64,000 bases of DNA, taken from assembly GCA_036852015.1 (NCBI GenBank), contig JAANDG010000283.1, forward strand, positions 1 through 64,000. Reading direction: 5' to 3'. The translations under genes were made by a program, and so were the position numbers. The notes beneath the pieces were generated by a model, which ran no database searches, was not told the DNA's origin, and saw only the letters and a list, made by a program, of their open reading frames with translations. The stretch's first letter is position 1, and every line of letters begins with the position of its first letter. Positions 24,160-36,339 of this stretch are shown one piece after another. The DNA comes from Pelodera strongyloides. Taxonomy: Eukaryota; Nematoda; Chromadorea; Rhabditida; Rhabditidae.

Positions 24160-27100
24160 TGAAAAGAAAACAATAAGAATCCATAGCCAAACAATAAGAA
24201 TCCATAGCCAAGAATCAATCTAAAACAACCGAGAAAACAAACAAAAAACGAATAGATAACGAAAACAAGCAACCCAACCAAAGAAGGTTAACCCATCGAT
24301 ACATATGATTAAATTGGATATATGATCCACAGATATGAATCAAATCCGGGGGTAAAAGTTACAATTTATATGTTTTGTTGAAACATATTTTTGTCACTTC
24401 GACCATCTTTTGCTTTGAACAAAATGTGATTACGTGAAACAATTTGAAAATATATACAACAAACATTGCGTGAGAAATAGCGTACAGAGCCCCAGATTAC
24501 GCATTGAAATTATCTGGGCACGCAGTAACGCTGTGATGCAATTTTCACCTCTGATAAAGATCGCGGCACAATATGTAAGTGTACGTATCAAAATAAGTGT
24601 TCAAATTTTATGCTCACCATTCTCGTTCATCTTCAGCCTTGGATCCCCTCATAAGTGTGGTAAGTGTTCTTAAACACAAGATTCTCCTCGTTCCCTCAAC
24701 GACAGAGTACATAGTAGTGCCTGAAAACAGAAGGTGTAAAATATAAAGTACGATATTTAAGTTCTGGATCGCAAACTGAAAATGTAAAGAATTATGAGAA
24801 GAAAAAAAACAATAGTATAGCAGCAATGAAGCTCAAGTCGCACTGAAGGATCATCTTGCAAGCGAGGGTACTCAGTATGCAGAACAGAAAGAAACAAGAA
24901 ACCGTAAGTCACCTACAGTATCTGTCGACGACAAAGCAGCCTGGCGTCCAGCTATCACTAATTATAGTTATGGACATCATGTCGCAAAAGTTCTCGTTGT
25001 TGTCATTCGCCAGCTCACTGTTCTTCTCCTGAAATGAAAGAATGAAAGTCCGAATGCTCCGAAATGTTTCACACAAAAAAATAAGTCAGCTCGGGATCGA
25101 TTGTCTGTCTCCCAGACCCGATATTCGAAATTCAGTGAGACATATTGTTACATGCCCCCACACGTATTATGGGGTTTGCAAGTATGCCCGATTTTCCTTG
25201 CAAGTATCGAAAAATTTACCGTATCTTGGCACTACACGAGCATATCTACAGGCAGTTTTTACGACCGATAGCCACGGGACCAATTGTTCAACAAAAAATG
25301 TCTTTGATGGCGGATTTTCTATAGTGCGGATGTGTCAAAGTTACGGTAAAGTTGTGTAAAAAGCACACGATTTTGCGAATTGATACTTGCAAGGAAAACT
25401 CGCGGTTTTTGGCATACTTGCAAACCCCATTAGTGAAAAAGATACATCAACACAGACACGTTACTTATAAACTTATAGAAATAAACTTTAAACTACCTTC
25501 CGATAGCACTTCCACACATTGAGCGGATAGATCAGTAGGCAATCCACATCCAAAATTCAGAGCTTTCCATTTTCCACACATACGACGGTAACAGGGAACC
25601 GCAACCCTTGAGCGAACACTAAAGTTTGGAAATCCTGTATTATAATACGGTAAGGAATCACAAGAAACCAGTACGCGCTTTCACCCCTCCCCTCATGACC
25701 ATTCTGGGTATAAATCAATGCGAAATGACGCATCAACCATGCCCGAGGTCTGTCTGCCCATCTCCGGATCTCCGGAAATCATTACGGCGTATTCGATGAA
25801 ACACATTGTTTTCCTACATAACGGTCATCTATGGTAAAGCTCCTACCAAGTTTACAATGTATATATTGTGAAACATAGCGTCCTTAGCACCATGTTTCGC
25901 ATCGAAATTATAGCCTGAAAAAAGAAACTTCTCGTACAACAAAACAAAATAATGCCAAAACAAACATACCTTGTTCACTCCTTCATATGACCACATTCCA
26001 TACTCCAGAACTACAGATCCTTCCATCACGAGCAGGACCGAACCAAAGATCTTCAGGTTTAGTCTCACAACAATTATCCAAGCCTGCAATATATTTATAT
26101 TCAGAAATGCAATCTCAGGACAACTCTATTCTTTTAGCAAAAAAACACTGCTATAGACAAAGTAGTCACCAAGACCAAGAGGTCATCAAGTGGTTGCTAA
26201 ATGGTTTGGTCGGGAACTTTGAAAGCCAAAGAGTCACTAAAAACAGTCCTTACCTCATGCACATTTATACAGAAACAAGTCTTCTGTTTGAGCCGAAGAC
26301 AAACGACCAAAACTTTCGCTAGTTCACATCGCCAGTTACCACATCTGCGGTTCAGTGGTTCAGTAGCCTGAAAAAAACACGTACTTCATTTATTTCAAGC
26401 ACAACTGCACAACAAGCACAAAAAAATAAAATACAGTCCAAAGGACATAAAAAACGGCAGCAGATAAGCTTCGGAAAAACAATGAGACGACCGAGACCAT
26501 ATGCAACATACAGTGCCGTAGAAACTGTACAGAAACTGTAAGATGCAGTAACATGGAAACTGTAACATACAGATTCAGTAACACATATTGCAACATACAG
26601 TAAGATACTTCAAGATCAAGTAAAGCGAGAAACAAGCTTAATAAACGTGCATTTACCTCATTAACTGTGTCTCGTATAATACAGGGGAGCAAAATGACAG
26701 CCGCTCCATTCTCCATTCATCTTTTGCCTTCGTCGCCACTGTACAATAAACGACGACCTGAAACTGCTATCATTCATTCAGGAACATAATACCGTAAAAT
26801 GAGTGAACAAACAGGAGAGCAAGCACAATACAAATAGAAGCAAGTAAATTCAATGGTTAAAGCACAGGAAACTCGCAATTCGATTTCCATACACAATTGG
26901 CGTCGCTTCAACGGATCTCGCGTAGTACAGGGGAGCAACACAATTATTCTCCATTCGGATGGAGATCCAGCAGGCAGCCAGGGCAACAAACCTCTACACC
27001 ATAAGATTCCACCATCTGAAATTCAAAGCATAAAGTTGGGTAAAGTTTACAGCACGGATACAAGAGCCCCATATTGCTACCTTTCTTTCTAAGTTCCAAG

Positions 27101-27340
27101 CAATACAGTGAAAGCTGAAGCGTATTATTCATTAGCAAAAAGATAATCGATAAACTGTATATGTCAACAAACATTCGCGAATAACAACTTTCATGGACCA
27201 CGTTGAAATCAAAGAGAGGACAGGTGAGGGTGAGAGTAGATGAGAGTAGATTAAAAAAATGTTACATACCTAGAATTCAACATACAACATCCGTGATTTC
27301 CATCTTCTTATTCCGTTTCTCCTCGGAGGCCATCACAAGT
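24160..27340 (-). other. Region of candidate minus-strand exons, gene not identified
   Basis: Several blocks read open between good splice signals on the minus strand: about 24905-25029 (contains NENFCDMMSITIISDSW), 25508-25625 (contains CYRRMCGKWKALNFGCG), 25972-26083 (contains GSVLLVMEGSVVLEYGMW) and 26650-26757 (contains AKDEWRMERLSFCSPVLYE). A diverged, frame-shifted copy of the last lies near 26900-26985. Intron phases do not all agree between consecutive blocks, so I do not assemble a gene. It may be one rapidly evolving gene, or remnants of tandem copies. A transposon at 25170-25429 sits between two of the blocks. Confidence 0.35.
25170..25429 (+). mobile_element. Palindromic MITE, TGGGG family, copy 1
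   Basis: The ends TGGGGTTTGCAAGTATGCC and GGCATACTTGCAAACCCCA are inverted repeats flanked by TTA, so the target is TA as in Tc1/mariner elements. It is 260 bp long and nearly identical to 56707-56966, which lies in the opposite orientation. Confidence 0.9.
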
Positions 27341-28069
27341 GATTTCGCCAATCCGGCCTATAAACATAAAAAAAGATGAATTAAAAGTTATATGGGCAGA
27401 ACAAAGAGTCAAACGGTTTTGTCACCGCACTCACTATTATATGAAAATAAGGGAAAAATTTCTATATGAATAATGAATAAAAGAAAATGTTTTGAAGTGG
27501 AGGCGGGACCAAATCCCGCGATTTCTTTCCGCGCGTTCGTTGCTTCTTTGAAACGCGCGATTTTTATGCTAATTTATGAATTTCCTACCGTAACTATGAT
27601 GCATTATTTCGTATCGTACACCTATGATTACGCTAATTAGACCATATAATCATCGCGTCTTTACATGTAAATATATACGAAAAAAGCTTAAAACTAGAGC
27701 TGTTTCACCTACTCTGATGCACCCAATTAGATACAAAAAATATATGAAGTAAACAACTCACCTTGATCACTTTTCCAGATACAAGGGGAATTGTCCTTGT
27801 CCACATTTTCGAGAATCTCCTATGTTCTTGGCTCACGAAATGCTTCATCCTACATCATTCATGCCAGCTTGCTCCATTCTTACTCGGCATACATCCAAAA
27901 GAAATCTGAAATACTTCGTTGACTTGAGTAGTATATTGAGTTGGCAGTGGGCCTGCGCACTTGAACAAATGTTAGTTCACAAACACCAGCCAGTTCCCTA
28001 AGTAAGACAGACAATTTTATGGATTGGTTCATAAGTAGATAAACAAGTAAACAAATAAGTATCAAATCA

Positions 28070-29238
28070 TCGAACCTTCCATTTATTCTCCACAAATCCA
28101 GTCTTCTCCTCTCATGAAGACCACCCACGACGTTGAGGTTGATGCCGTAACTATTCATTCCACTGGCATCCATATTACCACTCGGCTTAACCCAGCCAGA
28201 CGACACAAGCTATATCTAAAATACTGGTGTATGAAAGAGCAATGAAACATCGCGAGAGAGCCTAAGACTAAGAACCCTTTTCTCCTCGCTAACCCACTAA
28301 CCCTAAGGGCGCGTTCGGGATTGCGAAAAGAAAGAAAAGAAATCAAAAAAGTAGTTCGGGATGGCCGGTCGGAAATGTAAATCTTTTCCACAGTACATAT
28401 AGCCCGTGGGCACAGAGACCACTTATATTTAGATATGCAGAACTATTTGGAGACAATTTGAATGCCTCTGTGCCCACGGGCTATGTGTACTGTGGAAAAG
28501 ATTTACATTTCCGACCGGCCATCCCGAACTACTTTTTTGATTTCTTTTCTTTCTTTTCGCAATCCCGAACGCGCCCTAAGGGCGCGTTCGGGATTGCGAA
28601 AAGAAAGAAAAGAAATCAAAAAAGAAGTTCGGGATGGCCGGTCGGAAATGTAAATCTTTTCCACAGTACATATAGCCCGTGGGCACAGAGACCACTTATA
28701 TTTAGATATGCAGAACTATTTGGAGACAATTTGAATGCCTCTGTGCCCACGGGCTATGTGTACTGTGGAAAAGATTTACATTTCCGACCGGCCATCCCGA
28801 ACTACTTTTTTGATTTCTTTTCTTTCTTTTCGCAATCCCGAACGCGCCCTAAGTTGAACTCCTTAGGTTCAGATTTCTGTACCACGAATCCTAAGTTCAA
28901 AATTCAAAACTTAGGGATTCGTCCTCTCAGTAAGTTAAGCTTTACATTACCGATGAGCAGGGGATAAATTATTGTTGAATTAAATAGTGCTCCTGCTACT
29001 TTAAAATTCTTTTTTTTAATCCACCTTCACAGAGAAAACCCCAAACCTTACATCTCTAGTGTTGCAGAAATTCGACTAACCAATTTCCGTCCATGTTTCG
29101 AACACCGACACTACACATACACATCGATACCCAATTAGACACAAACAATTCTAAAGTACTCACCGCAGTCACTTGTCCAGGTTCAAGGGGAATTACGTCC
29201 TTGACCGCATTTTCGAGAAACTTCTCTAGTTGGCTCAT
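28070..29238 (-). CDS. Galectin-like protein, first two exons (partial gene model)
   Basis: Exon 1 (29238-29164) starts MSQLEKFLENAVKD and ends before GTGAGTAC. Exon 2 (from 28209, after TTTAGATATAG) stays in phase 0. The joined product reads IPLEPGQ at the junction, then GYGINL-like (SYGINLNVVGG) and LWRINGRFDD. That order resembles the galectin fold pattern of PF..PG.., FSINL and HFNPRFDE; galectins bind beta-galactosides. The H-NPR sugar-binding residues are not clearly kept, so it may be divergent or non-binding. The 3' end was not found: exon 2 stays open to 27880 and a candidate later exon lies near 27310-27360. A broken copy of exon 1 lies near 27780-27850. Two tandem MITEs occupy the intron. 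Family call is inference. Confidence 0.4.
28307..28576. mobile_element. Palindromic MITE, GGGCGCG family, copy 1 of a tandem pair
   Basis: A 270 bp element with ~120 bp arms: it starts GGGCGCGTTCGGGATTGCG and ends with the inverse. TAA flanks both sides. It is virtually identical to the next copy. Confidence 0.93.
28580..28849. mobile_element. Palindromic MITE, GGGCGCG family, copy 2 of a tandem pair
   Basis: A 270 bp element separated from copy 1 by a single TAA (28577-28579) and followed by TAA. The 3 bp duplication fits PIF/Harbinger-type elements, though the superfamily is inference. A visible difference in the left arm is GTAG in copy 1 against GAAG here. Confidence 0.93.
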
Positions 29239-29458
29239 GATACAAAATTCCTTCTTGCTTCACGCCAGCTTGCTCCATTCTTACTCGGCATACATCACGG
29301 ACGGAGCTCGAATCTTCTTCTCCATATACAAAAGAGCTGAAAGACTTATTTACGCGGACCTTGATTTCAGAAAAGCAAAAGTTAATCTTCACTTAATAAT
29401 GGAGCCAAAAACATATCAAAAGTTAGTAGAACAAAAGTTAGTAGAATGTAAGGGCAAA

Positions 29459-29924
29459 GGCGCGTTCGGGTTGTTCTTTTCGAAAGGAAAACATGCAAAT
29501 GTATCGTTCCGAAAGGAAAACATGCAAATGTATTTACGAAAGGTTCTAATGCTTAGAGAAAGTAAAAAAATACAGTATGAATTTGCATGTTAACCATGCA
29601 AATGTGTGAATTAGCATGTTTAATAACACTTCCTGTAGCCGCGTTCGAGTTGGGGAAAAGTTGTGGAATTCCGGAATTCCATCGTTCGAGATGGGACACC
29701 GGAAACGTAAATGTTTTTCCGCTATTTAACCCCAACCGTCGGGGTCAAGCGTCATTTTCGGCTCCTGCAGCGGTTAAAAATATAATCCCACAACGATTCC
29801 ACTACGGTATTTTTGCTTTTCCACGCACGTTTTTCCGTCCAACTCGAACGGTGGACTTCCGGAATTCCACAACTTTTTCCCAAACTCGAACGCGGCTTTT
29901 CGGAAAGAGCAACCCGAACGCGCC
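29459..29924. mobile_element. Outer inverted-repeat element interrupted by a second element
   Basis: GGCGCGTTCGGGTTGTTCTT at the left faces AAGAGCAACCCGAACGCGCC at the right. The left arm is longer than the right, and the inner palindrome at 29639-29895 separates them, which is what an element landing inside an element would give. Confidence 0.7.
29639..29895. mobile_element. Inner palindromic MITE (CCGCGTTCGAGTT ends)
   Basis: CCGCGTTCGAGTTGGGGAAA at the left pairs with its inverse ending AACTCGAACGCGG-like at 29880-29895, including the GTTGTGGAATTCCGG arms. It is related in its ends to the GGGCGCG family. Confidence 0.75.
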
Positions 29925-30029
29925 TCACGGTGATGATAAAGAAAGCGATCCTGCAGTATACCAATAACATGCTTATTACACAAAAAGAGTGGGCGAACAT
30001 TTGTATTGCCAACCTAGAAGCTGCATCAT

Positions 30030-31230
30030 GAGTATAAAAGTGCTCGCGCACGCGTTAGAAGAAAAGGCCTTTAAGCTCTTTAGTTCTTAAGAAGTGGCTT
30101 TTGACCATAAGGACGCTAACGTAAGGAACAGAGGGCAAGAAGGGGCTTACTTCAAATCAACGCAACAACTAGGTAGGATGGTAATCGCATAGTAATCAAT
30201 GAAATAACTGCAGATTTGAGAGCTTGAACATCATCAAATGATGCCAGTGAGCGAAACAAGGGAGACTGAATGTAAAGCTGAGCGAACTGTAGGTAAGCAT
30301 TCAAGGATTGGACTGCGTAAGTGCTTGGTCCGCCAAGGAAAGTTTCACACATGTTTCGATAAAGTACATAGAAGGTTAGCCTATGTCAATAAAGATATGA
30401 CTGTGTAAATGAATGAATGACAGACAAAGATAAAAGAAATGGAGAGACAGAGGCAGAAGCTATGTACTGTCATAATTCATAATTAAGCGCATTACAGTAA
30501 CCTCACAGCCAAGAACTATACGATCGTAAAGCACATCAAATAACAGATCAAAAGTTAGTGGAACATAATGCACATGCAGAACAGAATTCATATATATAAT
30601 GGTAAGAAAGAAAAGACAATGGATCCTCCTACGGAATACCAATACCATAAAGATAAAGCATGTCATTATGCATAACATCGCACGAAATATTGTCAATATA
30701 CAAGTGCTTAGTGCTCGCGCAGCTTTAGAAGGAAAGGCCTTTATGGTCTTAGTTCTTAAGAAATAGCTTTTACCATAAGGGGCTAGATTATAGGCCAACT
30801 TCAAAGTCAGCGCAAAACAAAAGAATCAATCCTTGCTTATCACAAGCATCTTTGGTTTAGAACTTGAACAACTGATCATCAAATGATGCCAATGGGCAAA
30901 ACAAGAGAAACTCATTGGAAATCTGAGCTCAGTTTTGAACGGTAAGTGGGTAAGCATTCAAGGATTAGGCGTTGAAAGCGTTAGGAATGACTATGTAAGT
31001 GCTTGGTCCGCCAAGGAAAGCTTCACAAAGCTTCAGGTAAAAAAGTGAAGCATATTAGCCTAGTATATGAAGAAATCTGTTTACCTAATGAATGAGAAAG
31101 ATAGACAAAGTGAAAGAATACGGAGAAACAGAGGGAGAAGTTACACACTGTCATAATTCAGGGCATTACAGTAACCTCATAGCCAACAACTATACGATAA
31201 ATTCGTAAAGCGGCGTTAATAAAGTAAATA
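30030..31230. repeat. Diverged direct duplication (~0.65 kb x 2)
   Basis: Blocks of about 30040-30560 recur in order at 30700-31220. Shared words are AGGAAAGGCCTTTA / GAAAAGGCCTTTAA, AGTTCTTAAGAA, CATCAAATGATGCCA, GTGCTTGGTCCGCCAAGGAA and GCATTACAGTAACCTCA. No protein was recognised. Confidence 0.7.
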
Positions 31231-31239
31231 GCATTACAG

Positions 31240-34200
31240 CAATCGATATAATCAAAATAAAACACCAACTCCCACTTACGTAGACAATGCGAAATGAATT
31301 TGCATATGAAAATAAATGCAAATTCTTTCATATGCTAATTTCGAGAGCGGCGAGTCACATTTCTGCAAGGCGAGAGAGACTGATGCAGCAAGCGTCATGA
31401 TACGTTTCAACTATCCTACAAGTACAAGGGCGCAATACAAACACTAACTTTAGCATCAGGACACCAAATAATGATTCTACGACTATAAATGACAGTGAAG
31501 ATGAAGAGTACATGGAATTCTAAAGTAAAACGAATAAATTCTACACCATAACGTACAGTATACCGACACGATTATGCACCATTTCCCACTACGCTCGCAA
31601 TGCCAATTTTGGTACAAACATCAAGGTAAAAAACATTAATAATATTAATAATAACTCAATAACTCATCACCATTCCAAAAGACAGACACTGTGAGAACAC
31701 AGTTACAGTAAGCAAACGTTAGTCCTAACTCAAGCATACCCTAGCTTTTCGATATAATTGTACACAATAAACCACAGAATAACTTAATAAAATAATGTTG
31801 CACTGCTATTCAACGACACTTAACCGATCACCAGTAATATGTTTGTTACAACTTAAACCATAAACAATGACCTTTATCCAGTACCTTATGACGACAGCTA
31901 ATTGCTAATAACGCGTTATGTAACCACTTTAATAACAGTTCAAGGCCCACCACCTTTCTAACAAACTTTGTGTACCGGTGCACATACCAACGAAATTGAA
32001 CTTACACCATGACTGTAAGAACAAGAAACGAGTCCACAAAACAATGATAGCAAATTCGTTTATTCAGTCGGTCGATTAAAATCTTATCAAAATATCAATT
32101 AAATACATCCAACATAAAGATGATGCGTAAACAAGGACGTCTTCAGGTTGCATAGTTTCATGCGCAACATGTGTAGGGGTAGATTTTTGTAAAATATGTT
32201 AATTCGTCACAGAAATAATAGACTAGAACAGAATCATGCACACCTAACCTATACTTGGACTGACCAACATCAAAACATGAAAAGTAATAGTCTGCATGTA
32301 CAAATACAAGTCCAACCAAAAGAACAAGGCGACAAACATCATTAAAGATATACATAAAAGCGAAAATAAAACCATACCACTACTTATTTGGCGACCTCAC
32401 TTCCTTCTTTCCACACGACGGCCATGACAAAAAGCGGACAAGAAGTAGTCTCCCAAGCGTGTACGAGTGACGTGCCGAATCAAGTAAACCATTGTTAAGT
32501 TCTAAGGTAACCTCCCTGCACAATGATCTTTTTCTTTTGGCCATTTTGGCGATGAACCCAGAAAGATGTACCCGATTTCGATGAAATATATCGCTCTTAG
32601 AAATGCGCCTATCACTACTAACCACCATTAACCATTATAACTACAGTAAACAGACCACCGTCACAGACCGCACATCGAATAACATTTGTTTGAACTTTTA
32701 CAGGTAAATTCAGTTACAAGTTTCAACTACTAGAGAACAAGAAGTGACAAAAATTAAAATGCAAATATTAGACTGGATAGGCAACACCCACCATTACAAT
32801 AAACTAAGTCATTTTCGTCTCGGGGGCCCACTAACCATCCTCCTTCACCGACCGATGACCCATGCTTCTGTGTTCAACGATAGAGAAGAAGGAATCCTAA
32901 AACTAGAATGTGAAATATGAACAAATAACAACCCCGGATAACTAAACCTTACAATACTACAAAGAACCAGTATAAAACTATTAAAAACCCATACAAACAG
33001 CCATCAACTACAAATGAACTACCAAAAAAAACTCGACATTGTTACGACGTTACAAACAAGCCAGTCGAGTGCATAATAGCTGATGCACAGCTAAACAGCT
33101 ATAAGATAAGTGTAGGAGATCGGTTCCCCGTACCGTACATAGGCAAATGGGTGATGATGTTTCAAGCTGACGCTACAGTACCCCTTTCATAAAGCAAAGC
33201 ATGGCGACATGGTGCTCAATTGATAACTGCCGAAACAGACAATGAAACCCACCGGCACTCTCAATCAAATATCGGGTAGCGCCATATAAACAAGTCCGTG
33301 TCCGTCTAAAAAGTATCCGTAGAAATTGGTTCACCACCCCCTAGGATGCCCCTAATTTGAGACCTTCCCGGAGTGCAAATGTCCGGAGCCTGTGCATGCT
33401 GCCTATTGCGCGGTATTTTGTGCACCCTCCTTCTTAAAAAGCGTGCACAGGTGAGCTAACAACGATGTGAGTACGCGCGCGCCTAGATGCACACGTTCCG
33501 CGCAGGCGCAGCCTACTCCCCTAAAGCTAAGATACCAAAATTCGGAGTTCGGAGGCAAAATAAATAAAACGAAAAACCAACCAAAAAAAGACTTCTATCG
33601 TAAATGGGACCTCGTTCTTTTCTCTATCCAAACTAGCTCAGGACTGAGATATACTACGCGTAGACCGAAGACCTGAAACCCGTACCGTATTGCAGAAAAA
33701 AAAACAGAAATGAAAGACAGTACAGTGACCGGGTCGTGCAAGTTACTCACGCAAACTAAAAAGCGAAACGTGCGCGAAATGTGTACGTCAAATCGGTTGA
33801 TAAGCCAGACCAGGGAGAGGCCCCTCTACCTAACTAATAGGGTGTGCGAGTGCGCATGTGCTGCGCCAGACGGACACAAAAATAATGATTTAAGAGCATG
33901 AAACCAACCTGTCAATTTCTGGGTACAGAAAGGGCATTTATCTCCTTCTGTAACGAATCGAGAAACGCATTCGCCGAAGTGAAACCGGTGGGACGATGAC
34001 GATGATGAAACCTTAATTGAATAGTAGAAATGAGAGAATCGGGAAATACACACATATGACACATTGTGGCAACCGACATGACAGCGCTGCCTATGACAAC
34101 GCGTGACATTTATGTTGCGTGGCAAAAAAGGGGTTCGCAATATTCGCATACATCTCGCCGCGGTGCCGCGCACTTCGCACAGACTTCACTCTTCACTAGA

Positions 34201-34560
34201 CCCACCGATCCACGACAGGTACGCCCACAGAAAGGGCGGCGCACCGACCGGACAAAAAAAGTGAAACATGCAGAAACAGACAAGAAGGGCGTGCGGTGTG
34301 CGGCGCTTTGCCCAATCTTTGCCCGGATTTCGCGAAAGGGTAGTAGTCAGTGCAAGTGCACTCGCATGAACTGGCGAGAATTCGGCGAAGAATGGGTGAA
34401 GTGCACTACGTGCGGCGAGATGTAGGCGAACTTTTCTTTCGCCGCACTGCCGCACATCAACCGAGTTTCGTCAGTGGTCAGACGCAGACGGTTAATAACT
34501 CACATTCAGACACCGAGCAAACTGTCAAACTTTAATAGAACTAAATTGACATGAGTTTAA
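31240..34560. other. Intergenic, no confident gene
   Basis: Open frames at 32380-32628 (minus) and 34066-34425 (plus) have no motif I recognise. Near 33201 (plus) a short frame MATWCSIDNCRNRQ resembles the start of a THAP zinc finger but stops after 14 codons. Confidence 0.4.
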
Positions 34561-34584
34561 TAAACGGTCATATAGATAGTGTTT

Positions 34585-34826
34585 GGGCGCATTCGAGATG
34601 GACATTTTCCGGAAAAGAAAAGAAAAAAGTGCTTCGAGATGGGCACCGAGAAAAAAATAATACATGCAAAATAATTGTCGAAAATGCAGATGTACCGTAA
34701 TTGAAACTAAAATCAATCGATCATTTGCATGTGTATGCGTGGCAATTGCATTCTTTTCTGGTGTGGTCCATCTCGAACCAAAAGTTTTCCGGGAAAAGTA
34801 GGAAAATGTCCATCTCGAATGCGCCC
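34585..34826. mobile_element. Inverted-repeat MITE with GGGCGC ends
   Basis: GGGCGCATTCGAGATGGACA faces TGTCCATCTCGAATGCGCCC, a perfect 20 bp terminal match, with TTT on both sides. The ends resemble the GGGCGCGTTCGGGATTG family at 28307-28849. Confidence 0.88.
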
Positions 34827-35537
34827 TTTGAAAGGTTGCTTTGAAAGTACGAAGTTACAAAAAAAGAAAAGAACAAAATGGATCATTTTGTGAATATAGT
34901 ACAACGCAGAAAGAACAGTGTAGTCATAATCGTACCACTACCACAGCGACAAAAATTAGTCATTGTGTAGTTCCCCGAAAAGTAAGTAAGAAGGAATTAA
35001 ACTATAAACCCAGAATCCATCATATAAAAAAATCTAGTAAATAATCCAACCTTTCCGTAGCAAGCAGCCATCCAGAAGCACGTTTCGCCTCCGGGGTGGA
35101 TTAAACTGACTACACTCCACTCCACCGCATCACAGGAATAGTGACAGATCGTTAACGCTCGCTGCTCATATCGGAGAGTGTGTGTCTAGTAGAAGATTGA
35201 CCGGCCCAATACTAATCGAGCACTCTGAAGTCCGAAATAATGGTCCTGATGTCCTGAAAGTGAAACGAATAAATAAAGAAAGCCAGCCAGCCAAACGAAC
35301 TGAACCCAATTTACTCAAAATCTATGAAGGAACCCGCTCGCAGCAAGATAGTCAAATATAAAATGACTACAAGTCACAAATCGCGGACATCTTCAACTAG
35401 CATATTCTTTCTGCAGTATAATAAAAAGCTAAAAATGAGATACGAATGCAAAAGAACGAGAAAACAGGGTTCAAGAACATTAGGTACTAACAACGGAGCA
35501 ATCTCTTAGTAAATGAGCAAAAAAGTATCATATATTA

Positions 35538-35833
35538 TGGGGTTTCCATGTATGCGATTCGCACTTGCGAAAATGACAAACCGCTGTCCATGTTCAAGTC
35601 ATTTTACATGCGTGTCAACTGCCTACCGTAACCCATGCGAATCGCGCGTTTGACATGGTCCTGCAGCGAAAGTGTATCAGATCCATACTATTTGAAATAG
35701 ATCCGTACTATTTTGAAATAGATCCATAATAGATCCAAAATCGCTGCGGGACCATGTCATTTACATCGACTTCTTGAACATGGACAGCGTTTTGTCATTT
35801 TCGCAAGTGCGAATCGCATACATGGAAACCCCA
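35538..35833. mobile_element. Palindromic MITE, TGGGG family (296 bp)
   Basis: TGGGGTTTCCATGTATGCGA at the left faces TCGCATACATGGAAACCCCA at the right. TTA flanks both ends. Internally there are tandem AGATCCRTACTATTT-like units. Confidence 0.9.
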
Positions 35834-36267
35834 TTAGAGTGAAGCAGTGAAGAAATAATAAACGTACATGGGTAGTTTCAGAAACAATAACGGATGATCA
35901 CGTAGAAATATTCCCAGGTCCAGGTGCCAGACGAGCAGCTCAATTATCCAACACAGACATTCAGATACTAAAAAAAAACTAATAAACAAAGGAAGAAAAC
36001 TTTGATTCCAAATAAGATGCTATAAGATAAGAGAGTGATGGAGACCAACGACGTTGTAAGTCAAACAGTAAAGGAAATGTGGAAAAATATAAAAACCAGC
36101 AAATAATTTAGTTTTCAAGGAATTCTGAATTATTGGTGAAACCAAACCCAATCAAGAAACTAAACAAGAACAGTAACGCAGGAAAGATTAAATTAATGGG
36201 TTTCTGATGCTTTCTGGTACACAGGACGACACAAAAAGGGTGAGAAAACACAAAACACATTCAGGGT

Positions 36268-36331
36268 GAAAACTGGAAAAAAGGGCTCTCGGATCAAACC
36301 CAAACTATGTTAGCGCTATCGCGCTAACAAA
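36268..36331. repeat. 64 bp dispersed repeat (partner at 49462-49530)
   Basis: GAAAACTGGAAAAAAGG through ATGTTAGCGCTATCGCGCTA. The end is a perfect palindrome, TTAGCGCTATCGCGCTAA with a small centre. Its partner is in the first intron of cyy-1. Confidence 0.8.
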
Positions 36332-36339
36332 GGATAAAA

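Noticed and set aside
25042..25359. 105-codon plus-strand frame, nearly repeated at 56777-57064 on the minus strand
   Set aside because: Both are inside the 260 bp TGGGG-family MITE; the similarity is from the element, not from a conserved gene.
28458..28967. 169-codon plus-strand frame
   Set aside because: It lies across the two identical palindromic MITEs and encodes the same segment twice.
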